A program made the position numbers and the translations under genes. A DNA stretch of 64,000 nt, taken from positions 1 through 64,000 of the forward strand of contig JBCDKT010000017.1 of assembly GCA_038746285.1 (NCBI GenBank). Reading direction: 5' to 3'. The notes beneath the pieces are model-generated. The model had not been told where the DNA came from. It worked only from the letters and a program-made list of their open reading frames with translations, and made no database searches. Below, piece after piece: positions 54,175 to 62,409 of this stretch. This stretch comes from Bacteroidota bacterium. GTDB lineage: Bacteria; Bacteroidota; Rhodothermia; Rhodothermales; JANQRZ01. Position 1 is the first letter of the stretch. Each line of letters begins with the position of its first letter.

Positions 54175-56367
54175 TCACTCAAACGCCACGCGGAGGCCGA
54201 CCGACGGGATCAGCGGGAACTGGTCGACGCGGTCTGCGCGGAGGGCGTCGTAGTAGAAGAAGTTGGCGCGGTCGGTCGTGTTGATGACGCTAGCCTGGAG
54301 TGTGAGCAGGGCCGGGCCGAGGTCGAAGTCGCGCTCGGCGGACACGTCGAGGCGGTGGTACGACGGGGTCAGCCCGCGGAACGGGACAGCCTCGGGGATA
54401 ACTGCCGGGGTGCCTTCAGCAGTCAGGAACTCGCCAGCGGGGTCGGGCGCGCCGAGGTCGTCGAAGACGCCGACGAGGCGGGTGAACGGGCGGCCCGAGG
54501 CGAGTTGCCAGCGCGCGGCTAGGCGCCACGGCCCGCGCTCGAAGGTGCCGACAAGGTTGAGCCGGTGGCGGCGGTCGTGCGGCGGCCGGTACGCCTCGCG
54601 TGCGTTGCGGTAGGTCGAGGCCGAGTAGCCGTAGGTGGCGAGGAGCGTGAGTGGGCGGCGGCCCCACTCGGCGCGGAGGTCGACGCCGAACACCTCGCCG
54701 TTGGAGCGGACGAGGCCGCGGTCGGCCAGCAGCACCTGCATCGCGTCGAGCTGCTTGGCGTAGCCCTCCACGCCGAGCGCGAGGCTGGCCGTTGGCCGCA
54801 CCTCGGCCCCGAGGATGGCGTGGAGCGCGCGCGGCGTCGGCTCGTTCTGGGGGATCGAGGCCCAGGCGGTGAACACGTCGCCGATGTCGCGCTCGTCGCT
54901 GAGCCCGATGATCTCCTGCCGGTAGAGGCCGAGGGCGGTGCTGAGCGTGAGCCCGGGCGAGGCCGCCCACGAGGCGCGCAGGCGCGGTTCGAGCGAGAGG
55001 TCGCGCTGCTGCGCCGGGAAGGTCTGGAGCCGCAGTCCCGGCTCGACGCGGACGCCGCGCCCGAGGTCGAACTCCGCCTCGACGAAGAACGTGCCCTCGG
55101 TCGTGCGCTCGCGCTGGGTCGGTCCGGCACGGTCGAAGGTGTAGTCGAACAGCAGCGTCTGGCCGCCGAACCCGAAGTGGACCTCGGCGCGGCCCAGGTA
55201 GTAGGCGAGCGCGAACTGCCCGCCGAAGCTCCTGACGTCGGCGTCGCGCGCCGGAGCCCGGTCCGGCTCGAACGAGGAGCGGTAAGCCGCGTAGTTGACC
55301 GTGACGTCGAGCGCCGCTGCGACCGAGGGCGGGAGGTAGAAGAAGCGCCCGCCGAGGGCCTCGTTGGTCCAGTCGATCCGGGTCTGGTCGGCGACCCCGC
55401 TGATGGTCCCCGCGTCGGTCGTGCGCAGCCCGGTGAGGCTGACGAACGACGCCGGCCCGGTGAAGAAGTGGACCTTCCCAAAGGCGTCGCCGAAGCGGTA
55501 CGGCAGCGCCTCGCCGACGACCTGCTCGGCCACGCGCTCCACGACCGACTCGCGCACGCTGAGCACGAACGACGCCTCGTCCGGCACGATCGGCCCTTCG
55601 ACGCGGACCGAGGTCAGGAACGGCGCGAGCGACGCCGACCCGCCGAAGCGCTGCTTGCTCCCGTTCTTCGTCTGCACGTCGATCACCGACGAGATCCGCC
55701 CGCCGTAGCGCGCCCCGAACCCGCCTGCGTAGACGTCCGCCTGCTGCACGATCTCGGCCGGGAACGCCGAGTAGAACCCGACGATGTGGAACGGCTGGAA
55801 GAGGCGCATCCCGTCGACGAGGACGAGGTTCTGCGTCGGCGTTCCGCCTCGGATGTAGAGCTGACCGCCGCGGTCGCCGATCGTGGCGATGCCGGGCTGG
55901 ACGGTGAGCACGCCCGCGAGGTCGCCGCTGAGGTCCGGCGCGGGGATCACGGCGAGGTCGGCCGGGCGAAGTTGGACGAGACCTGCCGGGGCCGAGGTCG
56001 TCGTCGTCCGCTCGGTCTCGACGGTCACGGTCTCCATCGCGGTCTCCGCCGGGGCAAGGGCGATCTCCAGCGTCACCCGGTCGCCGAAGGCGAGGGCGAG
56101 CGTGTCGGCGAAGGCGTCGTAGCCGAGGAAGGTCGCCGCGAGCGCGTAGCGCCCCGGCAGGAGGCCGCCGAAGGCGAAGCCCCCGTCGCGGCCTGTCGCC
56201 CGCCCGAAGGTCTGCCCGTCCTGGCGCTCCAGAACCACGTTGACCCCGGCGAGCGCCTGCCCGTCCTCCGCGTCCACGACGGCCCCGGAGAGCACGGCGC
56301 GCTGCGCCTCAGCGCCGGGGCCGAGGCACAGCGCGCACAGCGCGAGCGCCAGGAGAAGACGAACCAT
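54175..56367 (-). CDS. TonB-dependent outer-membrane receptor
   Basis: 730 residues. The start is ATG at 56367, followed by a signal peptide. Residues 25-110 are a carboxypeptidase-regulatory-like beta domain (GAVVDAEDGQALAGVNVVLE). The plug (IGDRGGQLYIRGGTPTQNLVLVDGM) and the 22-strand barrel follow, ending in PSVGLRVAFE. It imports a large solute or metal complex with energy from TonB. The next gene encodes its lipoprotein partner. Confidence 0.93.
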   Translation of the reverse strand: MVRLLLALALCALCLGPGAEAQRAVLSGAVVDAEDGQALAGVNVVLERQDGQTFGRATGRDGGFAFGGLLPGRYALAATFLGYDAFADTLALAFGDRVTLEIALAPAETAMETVTVETERTTTTSAPAGLVQLRPADLAVIPAPDLSGDLAGVLTVQPGIATIGDRGGQLYIRGGTPTQNLVLVDGMRLFQPFHIVGFYSAFPAEIVQQADVYAGGFGARYGGRISSVIDVQTKNGSKQRFGGSASLAPFLTSVRVEGPIVPDEASFVLSVRESVVERVAEQVVGEALPYRFGDAFGKVHFFTGPASFVSLTGLRTTDAGTISGVADQTRIDWTNEALGGRFFYLPPSVAAALDVTVNYAAYRSSFEPDRAPARDADVRSFGGQFALAYYLGRAEVHFGFGGQTLLFDYTFDRAGPTQRERTTEGTFFVEAEFDLGRGVRVEPGLRLQTFPAQQRDLSLEPRLRASWAASPGLTLSTALGLYRQEIIGLSDERDIGDVFTAWASIPQNEPTPRALHAILGAEVRPTASLALGVEGYAKQLDAMQVLLADRGLVRSNGEVFGVDLRAEWGRRPLTLLATYGYSASTYRNAREAYRPPHDRRHRLNLVGTFERGPWRLAARWQLASGRPFTRLVGVFDDLGAPDPAGEFLTAEGTPAVIPEAVPFRGLTPSYHRLDVSAERDFDLGPALLTLQASVINTTDRANFFYYDALRADRVDQFPLIPSVGLRVAFE

Positions 56368-56462
56368 CAAGCAGTTGGAAAAACGGCCTGCAAGATAGCA
56401 CGGCCCTCTCCCGTCGGTGAGGCGCTTCGCAGGGCACTGCCGCGTGCCCAAGCGCATGCTGT

Positions 56463-56486
56463 AGGGGCGTATCGCCATACGCCCCT
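56463..56486. repeat. GTAGGGGCG-type palindrome (ATPase-TonB receptor)
   Basis: AGGGGCGTAT, centre CGCC, ATACGCCCCT: 24 bp, perfect in the arms. Same kind as at 18860 and 21471. Confidence 0.6.
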
Positions 56487-56508
56487 GCCACGTCGAACGG
56501 TAGCCGTG

Positions 56509-57528
56509 TCACTTCTTTCGCTTCGCCGCCCTCACCTCCACCGCCGCGTCCGGCACGCTCGCCGAGTCGCCGCCGACGGCGGCACCGTCCCCGGAGCCGT
56601 AGCGCGTCTGCATCCGGCCGAGCAAGCCCTCGATCTGCTCCGGGCGGAGCGCGTCGAGGTCGGGCGCGCCGCAGTAGTGCTTCGCCGCGACGGTCAGCTT
56701 GGCCCGGTCGATCCCGTACCCGGCTGCTGTGGCGACGAGATCCTCAACCGTCGGACCCGTGGGCTCGGTCTCTTCGGCGATCTCGATGTGCTCCGGCTCG
56801 TCGTTTTGCGGGGCCGGGCCGTCGCCGACGAGGTCGAGGAAGTCCTTGAAGACCGGGTTCGTCAGTTCGAGGCCGACCGGCAGGCCGGGCACGTTGCTCT
56901 TGACGACCGTCGCCACGCGCACCGGCTCGAACCCGTCGACGCGCACCGAGAGCTCGACCATCACGTCGACGAAGTATTCCAGCCCGCCGGTCGTGAGCGG
57001 GAGGACGCGGCCGAGTTGGTTCTCCTCCTGGTCCTCCTTCCCCTTCGCCGCGATCTGGTCCGTGATGACGACGCACGCGCCGGAGTCGACGCACAGGCGG
57101 CGGAGGACTTCCTGGAGGACGAGCTGGTCGGCCTGCAGCTCCTCGGCCGAGGGCTGGGACGTCGGGTCGCCGGTGCGGGCGCGGACGGCCTGGATCGTCT
57201 GGCGGTGCTGGCGGCCGAAGTACATCGCCCAACTGTCGAGCGCGTAGCAGCCGTAGCCCTGGGCACGGCCCTCGCCGTCGAGCGCCCAGTCGATGAACTG
57301 GGGGAGCTCGTCCGGGTGCTGGACCTCGATACCGTCGAAGGCGGAGCCGTCGGCCCCGGGGAGGAGGCGGCCCTTGCGCTCGGTGTCGAAGAAGCAGAGG
57401 CGGCCGAGGCCGGCGTCGGCGAGGGAGGCGGCGAAGACGCTCTTGCCCGCGCCCGCCGCGCCGCGCACGGCCATGACGAGGCGGCGCTGCTGGGGCCGCC
57501 GGCTGAGGGGGTTGATGCGCGTGGTCAT
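56509..57528 (-). CDS. Sak4-like RecA-fold ATPase (phage-type)
   Basis: 339 residues from ATG at 57528. Walker A RGAAGAGKS (22-30), a Walker-B-like YALDSWAMYF near 96, and the wide alpha/beta core resemble the AAA_24 / Sak4 group of phage single-strand annealing and recombination ATPases. The C-terminal 90 residues are acidic and poorly conserved. It stands alone among envelope genes with no other phage gene nearby. It could be domesticated. Confidence 0.68.
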   Translation of the reverse strand: MTTRINPLSRRPQQRRLVMAVRGAAGAGKSVFAASLADAGLGRLCFFDTERKGRLLPGADGSAFDGIEVQHPDELPQFIDWALDGEGRAQGYGCYALDSWAMYFGRQHRQTIQAVRARTGDPTSQPSAEELQADQLVLQEVLRRLCVDSGACVVITDQIAAKGKEDQEENQLGRVLPLTTGGLEYFVDVMVELSVRVDGFEPVRVATVVKSNVPGLPVGLELTNPVFKDFLDLVGDGPAPQNDEPEHIEIAEETEPTGPTVEDLVATAAGYGIDRAKLTVAAKHYCGAPDLDALRPEQIEGLLGRMQTRYGSGDGAAVGGDSASVPDAAVEVRAAKRKK

Positions 57529-57746
57529 GAGATCGGGAGGCTGGTGTGGGGTGGAGGCAACGAGGGACAGCGTCCCTCGACGCAAGACTACCAACCGCCG
57601 GTGACAGCCTCCTGTCACATCTTTTCGGCGGTACTCTTCCAGTCTAAACCTGCTCCCCGTTCGTTACGCTGCGCCGGTCTGCTTGGCCGAAAGCTAGCCG
57701 ATGGATTGCACGGCTGCATGCGAGGCGGTAGTAGCTCCCAGCGGAC

Positions 57747-60700
57747 CTACGCCGAAGTACTCGGTGGCGCTGGGTCTGCGCCTTCGAAGACGGAGCCGTT
57801 GTCGCCGGCATCGTCCTCGGAACGGACGCGAAAGAAGAGCGCGTAGAGCGCGGGCACGACGCCCAGCGTGAGCACCGTCGCGAAGAGCAGCCCGAAGAGG
57901 ATCGCCACCGACATTGACTCGAAGAGCGGGCCGCCGCCGAGCCACAGCGGGAGCAGGCCCCCCGCCGTCGTGGCCGTGGTGAGCATGATCGGGCGGAAGC
58001 GCCGCTGCCCCGCCTCGATGATCGCGCGGAACGGCGGGTGCCCGTTCTCGTCCATCTCGAACTGGACGCGGTCGATGAGCACGATGGCGTTGTTGATGAC
58101 GATGCCCGCCAGTGCGATCAGCCCCAGCAGCGTCATGAACCCGAACGAGAGGCCCGTGACGAGCAGCCCGATCGTCGCGCCGATGAGCGCCAGCGGGATC
58201 GTGAGGAGGATGATCGTCGGCTTGCGCAGCGAGTTGAACTGCCACACGAGCAGCATCAGGATAACGAGGCCTGCGAGTGGCAGCTTCGCCCCAATGGAGG
58301 CGTTGGCGTCGGACGAGCTCTCGAACTCGCCGCCGATCTCGTAGGCGTAGCCGACGGGCCACGCCGCCTGCTGCTCGGCCAGCCACGGGTCTAGCTCCGC
58401 CACGATGTCGAAGGCCGTCACGCCGGTGGCGTCGTCGAGGTCGGAGGCCACCGTGACGGCGAGCTGGCGGTTGCGACGCAGCACGCGCGAGGGCTCAAAG
58501 GCCAGCTCGATGGTCGCGACCTGGCCCAGCGGGACGTTGCGCCCCGTGCTCTGCGCGTAGACGTTGATCGACTCGATCTCGCTCAGCTGGGCGCGCGTCC
58601 CGTCGGTGGAGCGCAGCGTGACCGGGATGAGCTCGTCGCCCTCGCGGAACTGCGTCGCCACGATGCCGGAGACCGCCGCCTGGAGCGACACCGCGACGTC
58701 CTGGTTGGAGACGCCCGCCCGCGCCGCCCGCGCCTCGTCGATCTCGACGCGGAGCTTCTTGGTGAACGCGCCCCAGTTGTCGGTGATGGCGCGCGGGCCG
58801 GTGAGCGTGGCCAGGTGGGCCTTGACCTCGTCCACGAGGCCGAAGAGCACCGCCGGGTCGTCGCCGTAGAGCCGCACCTCGACGGGGTCGCCGCCGCCGG
58901 GGCCGCTCGTGAGCGCCTCGACGGTCGCGTCGACGCCGGGGTGGGTCACCTCCACGTAGGACCGCAGCCGCTCGATGATCCCGGCCTGCGCCTCGAAGGT
59001 CGTCGTGTTGGCGATCATCGACGCGTAGTTGGTGCGGGGCTGCTCGGGGTTGTAGCCGAGGTTGAAGCGCGGCGCGTCGGTGCCGACGAAGAACGCCCAG
59101 TTTTCGAGCGCGACCTCGTCGTCCTCAGGCTCCGAGCCCGGCGGTCGGTCGGGGCGCGCAAACTCGGACGCGAGGAACGCCTCGATGTCCGCCGTGACGG
59201 CCTGCGTCTCCTCGAACGACGTGCCGTAGGGCAGATCGAACTGGCCGGTGAAGAGCACCTCCTCTTTCTCGGGGAAGAACGACTGCGGCACGAAGCCGAA
59301 GCCCCACAACGCCACGACGAGCAGCCCGTACGCCGCGATCACAGTGACGAGCGGGTGCCCGACCAGCGCCGTGAGGAGCCCGCGGTAGCGGCGGTAGAAC
59401 ACCGAGCCGTACTCCTCCTCACCCTCCTCGCGGGCCTTCACCCGGAGGAAGACCACACACAGCAGCGGGATCATCGTCAGCGAGAGCACCCACGACGCCA
59501 GCAGCGTGATGATGATGACCTGCGCCAGCGGGGCCGTGTATTCGCCCACCTGCGACTCGGCGAGCGAGATCGGCAGGAACGCCGCCGCCGTCGTCAGCGA
59601 CGAGACGAGGAGCGGGATCCGCAGCTCGCTCGCGGCCTCGATGGCGGCGGTCTTCGCGGGCTTGCCCTCCTCCATCCCGACCATGATCGCCTCGCTCATG
59701 ACGATGGCGTTGTCCACGAGCAGCCCCAGCGCGATGATGAGCGCCGCCAGCGAGATCTGGTCGATGCCGATGTCGAGGACGCCCATGAAGAGCATCGTCG
59801 CCACCATCGCCATCGGGATCAGCGTGGCGACGATCAGGCCCGTGCGCAGCCCGAGAAACAGGAGCATCGCCACGATCACGACGCCGACCGACTGCGCGAC
59901 CGACACGGTGAAGCTCGATACCGAGCGCTCGACGACCTCCGGCTGGAAGCTCACCACGCCGAACTCGACGCCGACGGGGAAGCGGGCCTCCAGCTGCGCC
60001 GTGGTGGCGAGCACCTCTTCGCCGAGCCCGATGATGTCGCCGTCGTCGCGCATCGAGATGGCGAGGATGAGGCCCTCGCGGCCGGAGATGCGGACCTCCT
60101 CGGCGCGCGGGTTGACGTAGCCGCGCTCGACGCGCGCGATGTCGTCGAGGAAGACGACCTGGCCCGAGCCAGGCAGCGTGATGACGGCCCGGCGGATCGC
60201 GTCCACGGTGTCGAACGAGCCCGACGGCTCCAGCGCGATGCTCTCGACGCCCGTCTCGACGGTCCCGCCCGAGATGATGATGTTGCTCGCCTGGAGGACG
60301 CCCTGCAGCTGCCCCGGCGAGAGGCCCAGCTCGGAGAGGCGCGCGTTGTCGTACTCCACGAAGACCCGCTCGTCCTGCGCGCCGTAGATGTCCACCTTGG
60401 CCACGTCCTCGATGCGGAGGAGCTCGTTGCGGACCTGGTCGGCGGCGTCTTCGAGCTCGCGGTAGGAGAAGCCGTCGGCGGTGAGCGTGAGCAGTGTCCC
60501 GAAGACGTCGCCGAACTCGTCGTTGACATCGGAGGTGACGCCGTCCGGGAGGTCGGCCTCGGCGCTCTCGACCTTGCGCCGGATGCGGTCGAAGACGGGC
60601 TGCAGGTCCTGCACCTCGTCCTTGAGGGTGACCGTGATGATCGAGAGGTTGGTGCGCGACTGGCTGACGATGTTGTCCACCTCCGGGATCTCCTGGATGC

Positions 60701-60908
60701 GCGCCTCCAGCTTGTCGGTGACGAGCTCCTCGACGCGCTCGGGGCTGGCCCCCGGGAACGGCGTCACGATGTTGGCGACGCGGATCAGGAAGCCGGGGTC
60801 CTCCGAGCGCGGGAGGTCGAGGTAGGACTGGATGCCGAGGAGGAGGACCACCACGAGCGCGACCGCCGTGACGACCCGGTTCTCGATGGCGTAGCGGGTG
60901 AGGTCCAT
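57747..60908 (-). CDS. RND efflux transporter, inner-membrane subunit
   Basis: 1053 residues, the size of AcrB/MexB/CusA proteins. Two six-helix bundles with large periplasmic loops; the fourth helix has ALGLLVDNAIVMSE, with the proton-relay Asp. The start DLTRYAIENRVVTAVALVVV and the second repeat IALAGIVINNAIVLID are typical of the HAE-1/AcrB-type and DUF-free RND. It exports drugs or metals by proton antiport. It forms an operon with the membrane-fusion protein and TolC genes. Substrates unknown. Confidence 0.95.
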   Translation of the reverse strand: MDLTRYAIENRVVTAVALVVVLLLGIQSYLDLPRSEDPGFLIRVANIVTPFPGASPERVEELVTDKLEARIQEIPEVDNIVSQSRTNLSIITVTLKDEVQDLQPVFDRIRRKVESAEADLPDGVTSDVNDEFGDVFGTLLTLTADGFSYRELEDAADQVRNELLRIEDVAKVDIYGAQDERVFVEYDNARLSELGLSPGQLQGVLQASNIIISGGTVETGVESIALEPSGSFDTVDAIRRAVITLPGSGQVVFLDDIARVERGYVNPRAEEVRISGREGLILAISMRDDGDIIGLGEEVLATTAQLEARFPVGVEFGVVSFQPEVVERSVSSFTVSVAQSVGVVIVAMLLFLGLRTGLIVATLIPMAMVATMLFMGVLDIGIDQISLAALIIALGLLVDNAIVMSEAIMVGMEEGKPAKTAAIEAASELRIPLLVSSLTTAAAFLPISLAESQVGEYTAPLAQVIIITLLASWVLSLTMIPLLCVVFLRVKAREEGEEEYGSVFYRRYRGLLTALVGHPLVTVIAAYGLLVVALWGFGFVPQSFFPEKEEVLFTGQFDLPYGTSFEETQAVTADIEAFLASEFARPDRPPGSEPEDDEVALENWAFFVGTDAPRFNLGYNPEQPRTNYASMIANTTTFEAQAGIIERLRSYVEVTHPGVDATVEALTSGPGGGDPVEVRLYGDDPAVLFGLVDEVKAHLATLTGPRAITDNWGAFTKKLRVEIDEARAARAGVSNQDVAVSLQAAVSGIVATQFREGDELIPVTLRSTDGTRAQLSEIESINVYAQSTGRNVPLGQVATIELAFEPSRVLRRNRQLAVTVASDLDDATGVTAFDIVAELDPWLAEQQAAWPVGYAYEIGGEFESSSDANASIGAKLPLAGLVILMLLVWQFNSLRKPTIILLTIPLALIGATIGLLVTGLSFGFMTLLGLIALAGIVINNAIVLIDRVQFEMDENGHPPFRAIIEAGQRRFRPIMLTTATTAGGLLPLWLGGGPLFESMSVAILFGLLFATVLTLGVVPALYALFFRVRSEDDAGDNGSVFEGADPAPPSTSA

Positions 60909-61017
60909 GGTCGGCGAGAAGATGGGGATGAGCTGAGGTGTTCAGTGAGCGTTCCCCTTGCCTGCGCGAGGCGAGCCCTAGTCAGGGCTGGCAAGGGAAG
61001 GCTTCCAAAAAGACGAC

Positions 61018-61165
61018 GTCATTCTGAGCGAGCGTAGCGATTCGAAGAATCTCCGGGCCAGCATCCAAGCCTCTTCTTGGCAAAGAGACACGAACCAGGA
61101 TCCCCCGCGTTCGCGGGGGCAGGCTCTTCGACTCCATTCGCTGCGCGAATTCCGCTCAGGATGAC
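61018..61165. repeat. GTCATCC-type palindromic element, copy 2
   Basis: Ends GTCATTCTGAGCGAGCGTAG and the inverse of GTCATCCTGAGCGGAATTCG, 148 bp, with a nested CCCCCGCG / CGCGGGGG hairpin inside. It fills half of the 332-bp gap 60909-61240, which has no gene. Same family and same length as 40326-40473. Confidence 0.7.
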
Positions 61166-61240
61166 AGGAAGAACAGGTTCTGTGAACACCGTCACCGGTG
61201 AGCTGTCCAGGGTGGAGAGCCTCATAGGGCTTCGTGGTTG

Positions 61241-62356
61241 CTAGTCAGCGGCACCGAGCAGCGCGACGCGCTGGCCGTCGGCGAGCACGCTCACCCCGGC
61301 GGTGGCGACCAGCGTGCCGTCCTGGACGCCCGTGAGGATCTCGACGCCCTCCGCGGCGAACTGGCCCGTCTCGACGGCGCGGCGCTGGGCGACGGCCTCG
61401 CTATCGCTCTGCCGCTCCAGCACGAACACGTAGCGCCCGGAGCGGTCCTCGGCGACGGCCTCCAGCGGTACGATCACGCGGTCGCCGGACGCGGCGGCCT
61501 GGCGGAAGGCAAGCGTCACCTCGGCGGCCATGCCGGGGCGCACGGCGCTCGCGTCGCCGGTGAGGCGGACGTTCACGGGGAACGTGGTGGCATTGCTCGT
61601 CGCCGCAACGCCGATCTCGGCGACGGTACCCACGAACGCCTCGCCGCCGAGTGCTCCGATGCGGACGGTCGCCGAGGCTCCGGAGCGGATGCGACCGATG
61701 AGCCCTTCCGGTACGGCGACTTGCACCTCGGGCTGACCGCCGCCGGTGAGCACGAACGCGGTCTGCCCGACGCCCACCTGCTCGCCGGGCTCGACGAGCA
61801 CCGAGGCCACGGAGCCCGATACGGGCGCAGTGAGCCGCGTGAAGCCGACCTGCCGCCGGGCAGCATCGGCCTGGGCCTCCGACGAGCGGACCTGCGCCCC
61901 CGCCGATTCGAACTGCGCCCGCGCCGCGTCGAGGTCGCCGAGTGCCGCGGCTTGGTTGGCGTAGAGCTCCTGCGTGCGGTCGTAGGCGGCCTCGGCGTTG
62001 CGGAGCTGGGCCACGGCCTGGGCGACGGCGGCCTCGGCTTGGCGCTGCTGGATCACATAGTCGGTCGCGTCGAGGCGCGCGAGCGTCTGCCCCCGGCGTA
62101 CGGACGCGCCGACCTCGACCGCAACCGTCTCGATGGTGCTCCCCACGCGGGCGCTCAGCTGCACCTGCGTGCCCGCCTGGGCCACGCCCGCGAACGTGCG
62201 CGTCTGCTCGCTGTTGCCCGTGACGGCCGCAGCGTAGCGTACGGGGCGCAGCACCTCGGCCTGATCGGCCGACTCGTCGCCGCAACCGGTCGCCGCAAGA
62301 AGGAATACAGCCAGCGAAAGAAGGCGGTGCCCTCGAGGGGAGAACAGCACAGACAT
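61241..62356 (-). CDS. RND efflux periplasmic adaptor (membrane-fusion protein)
   Basis: 371 residues from ATG at 62356. Lipobox LAATGC anchors it. The lipoyl halves (AARVGSTIETVAVEVG and RLTAPVSGSVASVLVEPGEQV) flank a coiled-coil hairpin (QAEAAVAQAVAQLRNAEAA), then the beta-barrel and membrane-proximal domain. It links the RND pump to the TolC channel. It lies between them in the operon. Confidence 0.93.
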   Translation of the reverse strand: MSVLFSPRGHRLLSLAVFLLAATGCGDESADQAEVLRPVRYAAAVTGNSEQTRTFAGVAQAGTQVQLSARVGSTIETVAVEVGASVRRGQTLARLDATDYVIQQRQAEAAVAQAVAQLRNAEAAYDRTQELYANQAAALGDLDAARAQFESAGAQVRSSEAQADAARRQVGFTRLTAPVSGSVASVLVEPGEQVGVGQTAFVLTGGGQPEVQVAVPEGLIGRIRSGASATVRIGALGGEAFVGTVAEIGVAATSNATTFPVNVRLTGDASAVRPGMAAEVTLAFRQAAASGDRVIVPLEAVAEDRSGRYVFVLERQSDSEAVAQRRAVETGQFAAEGVEILTGVQDGTLVATAGVSVLADGQRVALLGAAD

Positions 62357-62409
62357 GGCGGCGGGTGGGAATGGGGGCATAGGTAAAGAAGTCAGCGTGG
62401 ACGTGAGGC

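Noticed and set aside
54565-57846. Very long plus-strand open frame (over 1000 codons) opposite the TonB receptor and ATPase genes
   Set aside because: The translation is Arg/Glu/Val-rich without any domain and covers two well-supported genes on the other strand. High-GC antisense frames are commonly open.
58815-61037. Long plus-strand frame opposite the RND transporter
   Set aside because: Composition is charged and repetitive (many Arg, Asp, His) and the RND gene on the other strand is certain.
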